Made by a program: the position numbers and the translations under genes. From positions 465,518-529,517 of the forward strand of contig NZ_WRPK01000004.1 of assembly GCF_009755815.1 (NCBI RefSeq): a stretch of DNA of 64,000 nucleotides. The letters are read 5' to 3'. The notes below the pieces were generated by a model. The model was not told the origin of the DNA and ran no database searches. It saw only the letters and a program-made list of their open reading frames with translations. This document shows positions 9,436 to 18,753 of this stretch, in pieces. The stretch's first letter is position 1; each line of letters starts with the position of its first letter. This DNA is from Flavisphingomonas formosensis (GTDB taxonomy: Bacteria; Pseudomonadota; Alphaproteobacteria; Sphingomonadales; Sphingomonadaceae).

Positions 9436-9705
9436 TCAGCCGGAGTTTACCTGATGTATTTCCCTCATTTTCCGGTGCCCTGGCGGAGAGCGCATGCGAT
9501 CGAACGCGCTCCGGGCGGGATGCCCGTCGGAAGCGGATGCCGGCAAGCGATCCCCGGCAAGGGGCCATCCGACGAACCGCCCCCCCATTGCCCCAATGAC
9601 AATGAGCCGGAAGAACCCAGTGAGAATCCCGATCGCGGCACGGCGGGCAACACAAGCGTCGCCGGAACAGCACGGGTCGCGATACGCCGCTGAGCGCCGA
9701 CGCAT
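9436..9705 (-). CDS. Possible small membrane protein divergent from groEL
   Basis: The 89-codon frame starts at an ATG preceded by a very good ribosome binding site (GGAAGGAGG, six bases before). It has an Arg-rich N terminus and one hydrophobic stretch ([18 protein letters not shown]). The rest is Pro/Arg-rich with no recognised domain. The strong binding site is the main support. The gene occupies the sequence upstream of groEL, so the region could instead be purely regulatory. Confidence 0.35.
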   Translation of the reverse strand: MRRRSAAYRDPCCSGDACVARRAAIGILTGFFRLIVIGAMGGRFVGWPLAGDRLPASASDGHPARSAFDRMRSPPGHRKMREIHQVNSG

Positions 9706-9771
9706 GGCGCCTCCTTCCCCATTCACACCCTTGCGCCCGCCGGTCAGCGGGCCTCAGAGAGGACTCCCCCA

Positions 9772-11358
9772 TTGTCAGCCAAGGACGTCACATTCGGCCA
9801 TGAAACTCGCGAAGCGATCGCGCGCGGGGTCGATATCCTCGCCAACGCCGTCAAGGTGACGCTCGGCCCGCGGGGGCGCAACGTCCTGATCGGCAAGAGC
9901 TTCGGCGCGCCACGGATCACGAAGGACGGGGTCACCGTCGCCAAGGAAATCGAACTTCCGGATCGTCTCGAGAATGTGGGCGCCCAGATGTTGCGCGAGG
10001 TTGCCTCGAAAACCCATGATCATGCCGGGGACGGCACGACCACGGCTACCGTGCTGGCGCAGATCATCATGCGGGAAGGCTTGAAATCGGTCGCTGCGGG
10101 GGCGAACCCGATGGACCTGAAGCGGGGCATCGACCTTGCCGTGTCCAGGGTGGTGGCCGAACTCAAGGCACGCGCCAAGCCGGTATCCGACAATCAGGAG
10201 ATCGCGCAGGTCGGCATCGTCTCGGCCAATGGCGATGCGGTGATCGGCGGCAAGATCGCGGAGGCGATGGAGCGGGTCGGCAAAGACGGGGTCATCATCG
10301 TCGAGGAATCCAGCGGCGTCGATATCGCGCTCGACATCGTCGAGGGCATGCAGTTCGACAGCGGCTATCTGAGCCCCTATTTCGTCACCGACAGCGAAAC
10401 GATGACCGTCGAACAGCAGGACCCGTACGTCCTTCTGCACGACAAGACGCTCTCCAACCTGCAACCCTTGCTGCCCATCCTCGAAGCGGTGGCGCAAAGT
10501 GCGCGTCCGCTCCTGATCATCGCTGAAAATATCGAGGGCGATGCGCTGGCTACGCTGGTGATCAACAAGCTGCGTGGCGGCCTCAACGTCGCCGCCGTGA
10601 AGGCGCCTGGCTTCGGCGATCGCCGCAAGGCGGCACTCGAGGATATCGCGATCCTGACCGGTGGCACGGTGATCTCGGCGGATCTCGGAATGAAGCTGGA
10701 AAGCGCCGGCATCGGCATGCTCGGCACGGCGCGGCGCATCTCGATCGACAAGGACGATACCACCATCGTCGACGGGGCTGGGTCCACCGATGCGATCCAT
10801 GCGCGCGTCCAGGCGATTCATCTGCAGATCGAGGCGACCACCAGCGACTATGACCGCGAAAAGCTGCAGGAACGCGTGGCCACGCTGATGGGCGGCGTTG
10901 CGGTGATCAAGGTCGGCGGCACGACCGAGACCGAGGTGCGCGAGCGCAAGGATCGGCTGGACGACGCGCTCCATGCCACGCGGGCGGCGGTGGAAGAAGG
11001 GATATTGCCCGGAGGCGGGACCGCCTTGCTCTACGCTGGCAAGGTTCTGCGGGATCTCGCCGGACATAATGAGGATCAGACCCGCGGTATCGGCATCGTG
11101 CGCCGGGCCTTGCAGGAACCACTACGGCAGATTGCGCAGAATGCCGTGCATGATGGCGGAGTGATCGCCGGTCGCCTTGCCGAGCAGAATGACGAGAATC
11201 TGGGCTTCAACGCGCAGAGCGAGGCCTTCGAGAACCTGTTCCAGTCCGGCGTGATCGATCCTGCCAAGGTCGTCCGGACGGCGCTTCAGGATGCTGCCTC
11301 GATCGCGGGACTGCTGATTACGACCGAGGCTTCCGTGGTGACGTTCCGGGCATCGTGA
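9772..11358 (+). CDS. groEL: 60 kDa chaperonin paralogue (GroEL) without groES
   Basis: The product is a 528-residue group I chaperonin subunit. The ATP-binding signatures are present: [12 protein letters not shown] near residue 29, GDGTTTAT at 86-93 and LPGGGTALL near 410. It differs from housekeeping GroEL in several ways. No groES precedes it, it starts at TTG after GAGAGGA, it is about 20 residues short, and it ends TFRAS instead of a GGM-repeat tail. The gene 24 bases downstream is a transglutaminase-like protein on the same strand. I infer a specialised second GroEL; the main groES-groEL operon would be elsewhere. Confidence 0.95.
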   Translation: MSAKDVTFGHETREAIARGVDILANAVKVTLGPRGRNVLIGKSFGAPRITKDGVTVAKEIELPDRLENVGAQMLREVASKTHDHAGDGTTTATVLAQIIMREGLKSVAAGANPMDLKRGIDLAVSRVVAELKARAKPVSDNQEIAQVGIVSANGDAVIGGKIAEAMERVGKDGVIIVEESSGVDIALDIVEGMQFDSGYLSPYFVTDSETMTVEQQDPYVLLHDKTLSNLQPLLPILEAVAQSARPLLIIAENIEGDALATLVINKLRGGLNVAAVKAPGFGDRRKAALEDIAILTGGTVISADLGMKLESAGIGMLGTARRISIDKDDTTIVDGAGSTDAIHARVQAIHLQIEATTSDYDREKLQERVATLMGGVAVIKVGGTTETEVRERKDRLDDALHATRAAVEEGILPGGGTALLYAGKVLRDLAGHNEDQTRGIGIVRRALQEPLRQIAQNAVHDGGVIAGRLAEQNDENLGFNAQSEAFENLFQSGVIDPAKVVRTALQDAASIAGLLITTEASVVTFRAS

Positions 11359-11381
11359 ATGCCCGCCCAGAAAGGAAACCG

Positions 11382-12206
11382 ATGTTCATTCGCGCCGGTT
11401 ACGACATAGCTTTCAGTGCGGAGCATGCCACGCCGATGCTCGCCTCGCTCAGCGTGCATCCGACCCGAAATCGCGATCTTCGCACCTCGCAACGGATCAT
11501 GACGCAGCCCGATGTGCCGCTCTATGACTATGTCGACAGTTTCGGCAACATCTGCACGCGTTTCACGCTCCCGCCGGGCGCGATGACGATCTCCTGCGGC
11601 TTCGTCATCGAGGATCCGTTCGAACCGGATGTCGTCGCGCGTCATGCCCGGCAGATGACGATCGAGCAGCTTCCGGATGAGGTGATGCTGTATCTGCTCG
11701 GCAGCCGCTATTGCGAAACCGACCGCCTGACCGAGATCGCCTGGGTGCTGTTCGGCCAGGTGACGCCGGGCTGGCCGATGGTGCAGGAGATCATATCCTT
11801 CGTGCACGAGAGGATCACGTTCGATTACAGCGAGGCGCGGCCGACCAAGACCGCCTGGGATGCCTATCAGGAAAGGCGCGGCGTCTGCCGCGATTTCGCG
11901 CATCTTGCGATCGCGCTGTGCCGCTGCATGAACGTGCCGGCGCGTTACTGCACCGGCTATATGGGCGACATGGATCTGCCGGAGCCGGTTGGCGACATGG
12001 ATTTCTCGGCCTGGTTCGAAGCCTATCTGGATGGCCGCTGGTATACGTTCGACGCCCGGCACAACCGTCCGCGCCGCGGCAGGATATTGATGGCACGCGG
12101 CCGCGACGCGACCGATGCCGCGCTCACGACGAGCTTTGGCCCGGCTACGCTGACGCGATTCGAAATATATACGGACGAATGCGAGGCGGGGGTGCTGCCG
12201 GCCTGA
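11382..12206 (+). CDS. Transglutaminase-like cysteine protease family protein
   Basis: The product is 274 residues. An N-terminal beta-rich region is followed by the transglutaminase core: RRGVCRDFAHLAIAL with the nucleophile Cys169, and FDARHN with Asp224. The usual histidine of HAW is replaced, as the matching stretch reads DFSAWFEAYL (Ser209). This may be a subfamily trait and raises doubt about classical catalysis. The start at 11382 has AAAGGA seven bases upstream. It follows groEL by 24 bases, so the two are probably co-transcribed. Confidence 0.85.
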   Translation: MFIRAGYDIAFSAEHATPMLASLSVHPTRNRDLRTSQRIMTQPDVPLYDYVDSFGNICTRFTLPPGAMTISCGFVIEDPFEPDVVARHARQMTIEQLPDEVMLYLLGSRYCETDRLTEIAWVLFGQVTPGWPMVQEIISFVHERITFDYSEARPTKTAWDAYQERRGVCRDFAHLAIALCRCMNVPARYCTGYMGDMDLPEPVGDMDFSAWFEAYLDGRWYTFDARHNRPRRGRILMARGRDATDAALTTSFGPATLTRFEIYTDECEAGVLPA

Positions 12207-12221
12207 ACCGGCGGGCTCCGG

Positions 12222-12704
12222 TCAATTCGGGTAGCTGATCGCGAGCACCTCATGCTCGCGCGGGCCGGCCGGAAGCATCACCCGCCGCACGTCGCCCACG
12301 GCGGCGCCCTTCAGCGCGAAAGCGAGCGGGGAACGCCAACTGATCCGTCCGGCTGAGGCATCCGCTTCGTCCTCGCCGACCAGCGTGACCGTGCGTTCGC
12401 GGTCGTCCTCGTCGACCAGGGTGACGGTGGCTCCGAAGAAGATGCGCGTGCGATCCTGCTGGCGGGCCGGATCCACGACTTGGGCGGCCTTCATCCGCTT
12501 CGACAGGAAATTGAGCTCGCGGTCGATCTCGCGCAGCCGCTTGCGGCCGTAGATATAGTCGCCATTCTCCGAGCGGTCGCCATTGCCCGCGGCCCAGGAG
12601 ATGGTTTCGACGAGCTTCGGCCGCTCGACCGCGAAAAGCTCGTCATAACGGGCGCGCAGCCGCTGATAGCCTTGCGGCGTGATATAATTGGGTCTGTCGG
12701 ACAT
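12222..12704 (-). CDS. greB: Transcription elongation factor GreB
   Basis: The product is a 160-residue Gre factor, which enters the RNA polymerase secondary channel and stimulates cleavage of backtracked RNA. The N-terminal coiled coil contains the acidic tip motif GDRSENGDYIYGRKRLREIDREL. The C-terminal FKBP-like domain holds FFGATVTLVDEDD and SPLAFALKGAAVGD. The RPxLVETISWAAGNGDRSEN spacing is closer to GreB than to GreA. It sits 9 bases after the lytic transglycosylase gene on the same strand. Confidence 0.92.
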   Translation of the reverse strand: MSDRPNYITPQGYQRLRARYDELFAVERPKLVETISWAAGNGDRSENGDYIYGRKRLREIDRELNFLSKRMKAAQVVDPARQQDRTRIFFGATVTLVDEDDRERTVTLVGEDEADASAGRISWRSPLAFALKGAAVGDVRRVMLPAGPREHEVLAISYPN

Positions 12705-12713
12705 GATGGGGTC

Positions 12714-14783
12714 TTAGCCGGGCGTGGACTTGCCGAGATAGGCGGAGAGGCGGTTGCGCTCCGGCATGCGGGCACGATCGGGATTCAACGCATCGTAGAC
12801 CACGGCATTTTCCAGCACGCGCTGCACATAGTTGCGCGTCTCGGAGATGGGAATGGCTTCGATCCAGTTGATCACGTCGACGCCCGGCATGCGCGGATCG
12901 CCATTGGCGGCGAGCCATTTGCGGACATTGCCGGGGCCCGCATTATAGGCGGCGACCGCCAGCACGTGATTGCCGCCGAATTGATCGAGGATGTTGGCGA
13001 AGAAGGCCGAGCCGAGCATGACGTTGTAGCTCGTATCCTGGGTCAGCCGGTTATAATCATAGGGCATGCCGAGCTTGCCGGCGATCTCCTGCGCGGTGCG
13101 CGGCATCAGCTGCATCAGGCCGCGCGCGCCGGCATGGCTGACCGCAGCGCGATCGAACTGGCTTTCCTGACGCGATATGGCGTGGATCATCGTCCATTGC
13201 CGCTCCATCGCCGGCGGCACGGAGATTTCCGGGAAGCCCGAGCGCACATAGTCGCTGGACCCGTCGCGCATCGCGTTGCGGGCGATCATCACGCCGAGAT
13301 CCGGCCGCCCGATCGACCGTGCCAACTCGGCGGCCAGGCGATGATCGGCGTCGCTGTCGGCATTGGCGGCGATCGCGCGGATGAAGGCGGTCTGATCCTC
13401 CCAATTGCCCATCTGCCCGAGCAGGCGGGCGGCGCGCACGATGCTGCTCGTCTCGAACGCGACGCGATCCGATTCGGAGATCATCACCTGCGCCGGCTCG
13501 ACCGGTGGAGCGACCGGCTGGCCGAGCCGTTCGGCCGCGAGCTGGCCGTAAAATTGCTCTCCATGCGCGGCGGCCTTGGCATAATAGCCGTTGGCGTCGA
13601 TCGGCCGGCCCGCGGCCTGGGCAGCGCGGCCCGCCCAATACCAGCCGCGTGCCTGCGTCTGCGGCGACTTGGCGGCACGCGCATAGCGATCGAACATTCC
13701 CACCGCATCGGCCGGGCGGCCGAGATGCTGGAGCGCCGCCATGCCGGCGAGCCAGACGAGGCTGGTATAATCGTCGCGTTCGCCGAGGGTGCGCAGGCGC
13801 ACGTCGGTGCCCGGCGCAAAGGCGGTATCCGCCTGCGAGGCGATGCCCCAGGCGTAGGTCCATTGATTGTCGGCCGCCGCGCCGCGCGCGATCGTCAGCA
13901 GCGTCTCGAGCCATTTCTCGCCGTCGAACGGAAGCTGGTCGAGCGTCATGGGCTGCGACAGCCAGCTGCGCGCGGTGACTCCCTGGCCGCTGTCGCGCAG
14001 CCAGCGGGTGCGATCGGCGATCACGCCGGGATCGCGCAGCGCAGCGGGACCGAGCGCGCCGATCATGCCGGCTGCACCTGGCTGGCCGGCTTGTAGCGCG
14101 AGGCGCGCGGCGAAGAGCGGCTGGCGGATCGGCGAGGTCCGCGCGAGCTGGCGTTGCGCCGCGGCCGTCGCGCGATCCCAGAGCAGGCGTTCCATCCGCC
14201 TGTCCTGATCGTCCTGGGTGAAGCTGCTGCCGAATCGGCCGAGCAGGCGGCTCTCGTCGTCGGGCGACAGCGCGCCGCCGAGCCAGGCCTTGCGCGCGGC
14301 GGCCTGCGCATCGGCCATGCGGCCCATAGCCGACAGGGCCTCGGCATAGCGAGCGTTGCCGCTCTGGGTCAGCGGCGGGAAGCGCGCGAAGAAAGCGATG
14401 ACCTCGCCCGGCGAATAGCTGTTCGGATCGATCCGCCGTTCCGCCGTCTTGCGCATCGCCGTCTCGCCCGGCCAGCCGGGATAAGAGAGGAGGAAACCGG
14501 CATAATCGGAGAAGGCGTAGGAATCGCTCTGGTGCAGCGACGTCCAGCGCGCAATGCCCTGGCGCACGCTGTCATTCTGCCAGGTGTCGGCTGCCTGTGC
14601 GGGCGCGCCGCCCAGGCCGGCGAGCCGAACCAGCGCACCTATCTGGCCCGGCGTGACGAGCATTGCGCCCAGCGCAAGCGGTATTGCGATGAGACTTCCG
14701 GCCAGCCCGCCACGGAGCAAGCTGGACAGAAGGCGGGACGTATCCCTATCAGGCGCTCGGCGATCCCCCCGGGGTTTCATCAT
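12714..14783 (-). CDS. slt: Soluble lytic murein transglycosylase, Slt70 type
   Basis: The product (about 689 residues) cleaves peptidoglycan between MurNAc and GlcNAc with formation of 1,6-anhydroMurNAc. A hydrophobic N-terminal segment (LAGSLIAIPLALGAMLV) suggests export or membrane anchoring. A long alpha-superhelical region follows. The C-terminal SLT domain has the catalytic glutamate in SRQESQFDRAAVSHAGARG (about residue 540) and AAYNAGPGNV. The start is uncertain among ATG codons at 14795, 14783 and 14780. It is divergent from dapA, which starts 43 bases away, so the promoters overlap. Confidence 0.92.
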   Translation of the reverse strand: MMKPRGDRRAPDRDTSRLLSSLLRGGLAGSLIAIPLALGAMLVTPGQIGALVRLAGLGGAPAQAADTWQNDSVRQGIARWTSLHQSDSYAFSDYAGFLLSYPGWPGETAMRKTAERRIDPNSYSPGEVIAFFARFPPLTQSGNARYAEALSAMGRMADAQAAARKAWLGGALSPDDESRLLGRFGSSFTQDDQDRRMERLLWDRATAAAQRQLARTSPIRQPLFAARLALQAGQPGAAGMIGALGPAALRDPGVIADRTRWLRDSGQGVTARSWLSQPMTLDQLPFDGEKWLETLLTIARGAAADNQWTYAWGIASQADTAFAPGTDVRLRTLGERDDYTSLVWLAGMAALQHLGRPADAVGMFDRYARAAKSPQTQARGWYWAGRAAQAAGRPIDANGYYAKAAAHGEQFYGQLAAERLGQPVAPPVEPAQVMISESDRVAFETSSIVRAARLLGQMGNWEDQTAFIRAIAANADSDADHRLAAELARSIGRPDLGVMIARNAMRDGSSDYVRSGFPEISVPPAMERQWTMIHAISRQESQFDRAAVSHAGARGLMQLMPRTAQEIAGKLGMPYDYNRLTQDTSYNVMLGSAFFANILDQFGGNHVLAVAAYNAGPGNVRKWLAANGDPRMPGVDVINWIEAIPISETRNYVQRVLENAVVYDALNPDRARMPERNRLSAYLGKSTPG

Positions 14784-14826
14784 ATCATTATGCATCGTCG
14801 ATCGCGCGGCGTGAAGGGAGTGTAGG

Positions 14827-15702
14827 ATGTTCAGCGGTTCGATACCCGCTCTTGTGACGCCATTCCGCGACGGTTCGTTCGACGAGGCGGCGTTTCGCGC
14901 CTTCGTCGACTGGCAGATCGAGCAGGGCTCGTCGGCGCTCGTGCCGTGCGGAACGACCGGTGAAAGCGCGACCATGTCGATCGAGGAGCATAATCATGTC
15001 GTCGCGGTCTGCGTCGAGCAGGCGGCCGGCCGCGTGCCGGTGATCGCGGGATGCGGATCGAACGACACCAAGGTCGCGCTCGAGCATATGCAGCATGCCA
15101 AGGCGGCCGGCGCGAACGCCGGACTCGTCGTGCTGCCTTATTATAACCGGCCGAATCAGGACGGGCTGATCGCGCATTACACCCACCTCGCAAGCAACAG
15201 TGACTTGCCGATCATCATATATAATGTTCCTGCACGTACGGTGACCGACATCACGGTGGAGACGATGGGACAGCTGGCGAAGCTGCCGACCATTGTCGGC
15301 GTCAAGGATGCGAGCGGCAAGGTGGAGCGCGTCTCCGCGCAGCGCCTGGCCTGCGGCGCCGATTTTTGCCAGCTCTCCGGCAATGACGACATGGCGCTGG
15401 GCTTCATGGCGATGGGCGGCAGGGGCTGCATCTCGGTGACGGCGAACGTCGCGCCGAAGCTCTGCGCCGATTTCCAGGCGGCTTGCCTGGAGGGGCGGTG
15501 GAACGAGGCGCTGGCGCTGCAGGACAGGCTGTTCCCGCTGCATGCGGCGCTGTTCAGCGATGCGTCTCCGGGCCCCGTGAAATATGCGATGACGCGTGTC
15601 CGGCCGGATTTCCCGAGCGAGATCCGCCTGCCGATGACCTGGCCGAGCGAAGCGAGCCGCAAGGCGGTCGACGCCGCGCTCGCTCATGCGGGTCTGGTCT
15701 GA
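14827..15702 (+). CDS. dapA: 4-hydroxy-tetrahydrodipicolinate synthase
   Basis: The product is 291 residues and condenses pyruvate with aspartate semialdehyde in the lysine/diaminopimelate pathway. The Schiff-base lysine is Lys160 ([10 protein letters not shown]). Tyr132 in IIYNVPART and the CGTTGES motif at residues 41-47 complete the active site. Length is typical. It is followed by smpB after four bases. The divergent lytic transglycosylase puts peptidoglycan precursor and turnover genes back to back. Confidence 0.97.
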   Translation: MFSGSIPALVTPFRDGSFDEAAFRAFVDWQIEQGSSALVPCGTTGESATMSIEEHNHVVAVCVEQAAGRVPVIAGCGSNDTKVALEHMQHAKAAGANAGLVVLPYYNRPNQDGLIAHYTHLASNSDLPIIIYNVPARTVTDITVETMGQLAKLPTIVGVKDASGKVERVSAQRLACGADFCQLSGNDDMALGFMAMGGRGCISVTANVAPKLCADFQAACLEGRWNEALALQDRLFPLHAALFSDASPGPVKYAMTRVRPDFPSEIRLPMTWPSEASRKAVDAALAHAGLV

Positions 15703-15706
15703 CGCC

Positions 15707-16189
15707 ATGGCCCGTCCGCGTCCTGCCTCCTTCGAGAAAGCGAAGACCGTCGCCGAGAACCGGCGCGCGCGCTTCGACTATTTCCTCGACGACATCTACG
15801 AGGCCGGGATCGCGCTGACCGGAACCGAGGTGAAATCGCTGCGCTTCGGCGAGGGATCGATCGCGGAGAGCTATGCCGAGGTGAAGGATCACGAGGTGTG
15901 GCTGGTCAACGCCAATATCCCCGAATTCAGCCATGGCAACCGCTTCAACCATGAGCCGAAGCGTCCCCGCAAGCTGCTGCTGCACGAGCGCGAGATCGAG
16001 CGGATGCGCAATGCGATCACCCGCGAAGGCATGACGCTGGTGCCGCTTTCCATCTATTTCAACGGGCGCGGCCGGGCGAAGGTGGAGCTGGCGGTGGCGC
16101 GCGGCAAGAAGCTGCACGACAAGCGCGATACCGCCAAGGCACGGGACTGGAAGCGCGAGCAGCAGCGATTGCTGCGCGATCGCGGCTGA
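15707..16189 (+). CDS. smpB: SsrA-binding protein SmpB
   Basis: The product is a 160-residue partner of tmRNA in ribosome rescue. Typical motifs are [39 protein letters not shown] and the basic C-terminal tail [19 protein letters not shown], which becomes helical in the mRNA channel. The ATG at 15707 lies four bases after the dapA stop. No ssrA (tmRNA) gene is visible in the window. Confidence 0.97.
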   Translation: MARPRPASFEKAKTVAENRRARFDYFLDDIYEAGIALTGTEVKSLRFGEGSIAESYAEVKDHEVWLVNANIPEFSHGNRFNHEPKRPRKLLLHEREIERMRNAITREGMTLVPLSIYFNGRGRAKVELAVARGKKLHDKRDTAKARDWKREQQRLLRDRG

Positions 16190-16258
16190 TTGTAGTCACT
16201 TCTTCTCCCCCCTCATGCTGAAACAGGCTCGGCATGATTCGGAAGATCGTTTTCCTGC

Positions 16259-17335
16259 CTATCGGTTTGCGAGCGAACGCAGATCGGACCAGCGCCGGCG
16301 CCACCAGCCGGGGCGCAGCACTTCCAACATGGTCGCCGGTTCCGCCAGGAAGCGATGATATCGCCGCGCTGCGCGGAACCGGATCCGCGCAGCAAGGCGA
16401 TGGCGCGCATCGACCACGGCGAGCCGATAGCGATCGGGCAGCGCGGGGACTGGCCCTTCACCGATACTGACGCCGAGCAGGCTGTGGAGCTGGGCGCGGA
16501 TGCCCGACCAGATGGAGCCGTGGCCATGGCGTTCCAGCCGCTCACCGATCGCCTGCCAGTCGGGCGGAACCGGCTGCCGTGCGAGGGCGGCGAGATCGAG
16601 CAGGGTGCGAAAGGAAAGGCGGGCGAGGGGGCCATTCTGATCGCCGAGTTCCGAATGGACGATGGCGTGGAGGGCAAGATGGGTGGCACTCGGAACGGCC
16701 GCGATCGCTCCGCCGCAATCGATGCTGCGCGCACCGTCGGCCATCTCTTCGGCGCCGAGCAGCGCGCGGAGGTGGATCATCACCGGCTGATGGTGCAGCT
16801 CGATCTCGCAGCCCGTCTCGCGGTTGAGCTGCGGCGTGGCGTGATGCGCGGTCGCGTGGCCGGGCACCGGTGCATAGCCGATCGCGGCAGTCGCGGCGAC
16901 GCAGGCCTCGATCCAGGTGGCGGGGACGAGCAGATCGATGTCGCCGAGCACGCGCGCCGCCGGATCGGCGTGGATCCCGCCCATCAGCATCGCCGCGCCC
17001 TTGAGCAGCAGGGGTGTGGCGCCGCATCCGTTGATCGCGGCCGCGAGGCCCGGCATCGCTGCGCGAATCTGTGCGTTGCGCTCTCCATTCAGCGCCAGCA
17101 GCGCCTCGAAATAGGCGCGCACCTCGTCCGGCAGCCCGGCTTGCCCACGCAGTGCGCAGGCGAGCGCGGGCGTGGTGAGATGATCCCCGGAATGGCGGAT
17201 CAGCGCTTCCCAGTCGAAATCCGGATGGGAAATAGCGGCCGGCGCCTCGCCGCCGAACAGCGGGCGCAGGCAGGCGGCGAGCAGCAGCCGCATCTCCCAC
17301 GCATCGCGGGGACGCGGTTCCGCGGGACAGGTCAC
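16259..17335 (-). CDS. Nucleotidyltransferase family protein (PF14907-like)
   Basis: The product is a 358-residue protein of the uncharacterised nucleotidyltransferase family found beside HPr-kinase-like genes and in some lasso-peptide clusters (family knowledge). The core reads LLLKGAAMLMGGIHADPAARVLGDIDLLV, in which GDIDLLV supplies the paired aspartates of the nucleotidyltransferase fold. A histidine-rich ELHHQPVMIHLRALL stretch follows. Its ATG overlaps the stop of the kinase-like gene by four bases, so the two are translationally coupled. The target is unknown; the adjacent small peptide is a candidate. Confidence 0.82.
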   Translation of the reverse strand: MTCPAEPRPRDAWEMRLLLAACLRPLFGGEAPAAISHPDFDWEALIRHSGDHLTTPALACALRGQAGLPDEVRAYFEALLALNGERNAQIRAAMPGLAAAINGCGATPLLLKGAAMLMGGIHADPAARVLGDIDLLVPATWIEACVAATAAIGYAPVPGHATAHHATPQLNRETGCEIELHHQPVMIHLRALLGAEEMADGARSIDCGGAIAAVPSATHLALHAIVHSELGDQNGPLARLSFRTLLDLAALARQPVPPDWQAIGERLERHGHGSIWSGIRAQLHSLLGVSIGEGPVPALPDRYRLAVVDARHRLAARIRFRAARRYHRFLAEPATMLEVLRPGWWRRRWSDLRSLANR

Positions 17336-18492
17336 ATGGGGCCGCTTTGCGTGCCGACCAGCGCCGCGGCATCCTCCAGCTGATCATAGACCAGCTGATG
17401 GCGGGGAGTGCGCAGGATCAGGCCGAGCAGACGATCGATCGCATCCTCGCGGAGCGGATATCCGATCCAGACGCGATCGTTGACCAGCCGTGCCAAGGTT
17501 TCGAGCGGCGTGATGGGGGTGAGGCGCGGCTCTGCTCCTGCCTCGTAGCGCGGAAAGAGGATCGCGCGCAGCGGCACCGGCGTGCTGCGCGGTCGCGCGG
17601 GCCGGAGCAGGCGCACCCGCTTGCCGCGCACGTCCTGCGATGCGGCGTCGTCCAACGCGGGATAGAAGCTTCGCAGGAGATTCCAGCTTCCCGGCTTGAT
17701 GCTCATCGCCGCGGGCCAGGGCAGCAGATCGCCGTCCTGCGAAAGCGCGGCGAGATCGTCGCCGAGATAATCGAAGCCGTTTTGCGACAGATAGGCGATG
17801 AGCGTGCTCTTGCCGCTGCCCGAAGGCGCCGCGAAGACCAATCCCCGATCGCCAAGGGCGGCGGCGCTGGCGTGCAGCGTGGCGAGAAGGGGCGTGTCGG
17901 TGTGGAGCCGGGCGACTATGGCCTGGCTGATCGCGCCGATGGCGAGATCGGCGCTTTCCATCGCCAGCACGCATTCGCCATCGACGATCACGCTTGCTGC
18001 CGCGCCATCGCCACGGATGGCGATCTGAATGCTCGATCCGTCGATGGCAGCCGGGGCGGGAGGGAAGAGCTTCGTCAGCATCGCGGCCAGCGCGGCATCG
18101 TCGACGGCGAAATGGAGCGTCAGCCGATCGACCTGCGCGCTCCAGCATCGGGGCGGTGCTGCCGGTCGCGGCATGAGTCGTTCCGCAGCTGGCGGCTGTT
18201 CGGCCGCAGGCTCGATGAACGTCTCGATTGCATCGCGCAGATCCGCCGGCAACGCGGTCAGATCGCGCCACTGATCGCTGTCGACGATCTCGTCCGGACA
18301 CAGGTCTGCGATCGTCCGGTCGAAGACGAGGAGTTGCTGGCTCGATGGGACGAGCACCACCAGCCCCCCGTCATAGGAACGAAAACGGCGGGATGCGGTC
18401 GGGCCCGCCGATGGGGCGCGTCCTTCTGCCGTCCGTCGCGCGAGAGTTTCAGGCAAGGCGCTTGGTGTCGGAGGAGTGCGTGTCTTCGGCAA
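17332..18492 (-). CDS. HPr kinase-related protein with an N-terminal PqqD-like region
   Basis: The product is up to 386 residues. The C-terminal half is HPr-kinase-like: Walker A APSGSGKST at residues 222-230 and the YLGDDLA motif near 242-248, where HPr kinases have an Asp pair. The segment at about 37-95 (SYDGGLVVLVPSSQQLLVFD and the helices after it) is reminiscent of PqqD peptide-binding domains; this is weaker. The start is uncertain: TTG at 18492, or TTG at 18456 overlapping the small peptide's stop by eight bases. Flanking genes encode a small Tat-like peptide and a nucleotidyltransferase, suggesting peptide modification rather than sugar regulation. Confidence 0.8.
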   Translation of the reverse strand: MPKTRTPPTPSALPETLARRTAEGRAPSAGPTASRRFRSYDGGLVVLVPSSQQLLVFDRTIADLCPDEIVDSDQWRDLTALPADLRDAIETFIEPAAEQPPAAERLMPRPAAPPRCWSAQVDRLTLHFAVDDAALAAMLTKLFPPAPAAIDGSSIQIAIRGDGAAASVIVDGECVLAMESADLAIGAISQAIVARLHTDTPLLATLHASAAALGDRGLVFAAPSGSGKSTLIAYLSQNGFDYLGDDLAALSQDGDLLPWPAAMSIKPGSWNLLRSFYPALDDAASQDVRGKRVRLLRPARPRSTPVPLRAILFPRYEAGAEPRLTPITPLETLARLVNDRVWIGYPLREDAIDRLLGLILRTPRHQLVYDQLEDAAALVGTQSGPM

Positions 18493-18640
18493 AGCTTGCT
18501 GCGGGTGCCTTGGTCGCGGTCATCAGCCCGAGCAGGCCGACGCCGGTCACGGCGCCATAAGTGCCGAGCTTGCGCAGCGCCTCGCGGCGCGCGGTGTCGC
18601 ACTGTTCTGCCGAAGATTTGGGCGTGTCGATATCAGCCAT
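18449..18640 (-). CDS. Small twin-arginine peptide, possible precursor/substrate
   Basis: The product is 63 residues. After a polar leader (MADIDTPKSSAEQCD) comes TARREALRKLGTYGAVTG, a twin-arginine motif (Arg18-Arg19) followed by a hydrophobic segment to about residue 47, then a short polar tail (AEDTHSSDTKRLA). The start ATG at 18640 is preceded by a G-run and AGGA. It overlaps the kinase-like gene and heads the three-gene unit. I infer either a Tat-exported small protein or a modified peptide. The tail carries Ser, Thr, Asp and Lys residues that a kinase or nucleotidyltransferase could use. Confidence 0.62.
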   Translation of the reverse strand: MADIDTPKSSAEQCDTARREALRKLGTYGAVTGVGLLGLMTATKAPAASFAEDTHSSDTKRLA

Positions 18641-18753
18641 GTCCTATCCCCCCAATTCAGAGGCAAGAAACAAGCATTTGACGGCGGCTTTGTCCAGCAG
18701 GACGGCGTTGCGCGCAGTCCTACCAATACCGACACACGCGCGAGTGACGCCGA

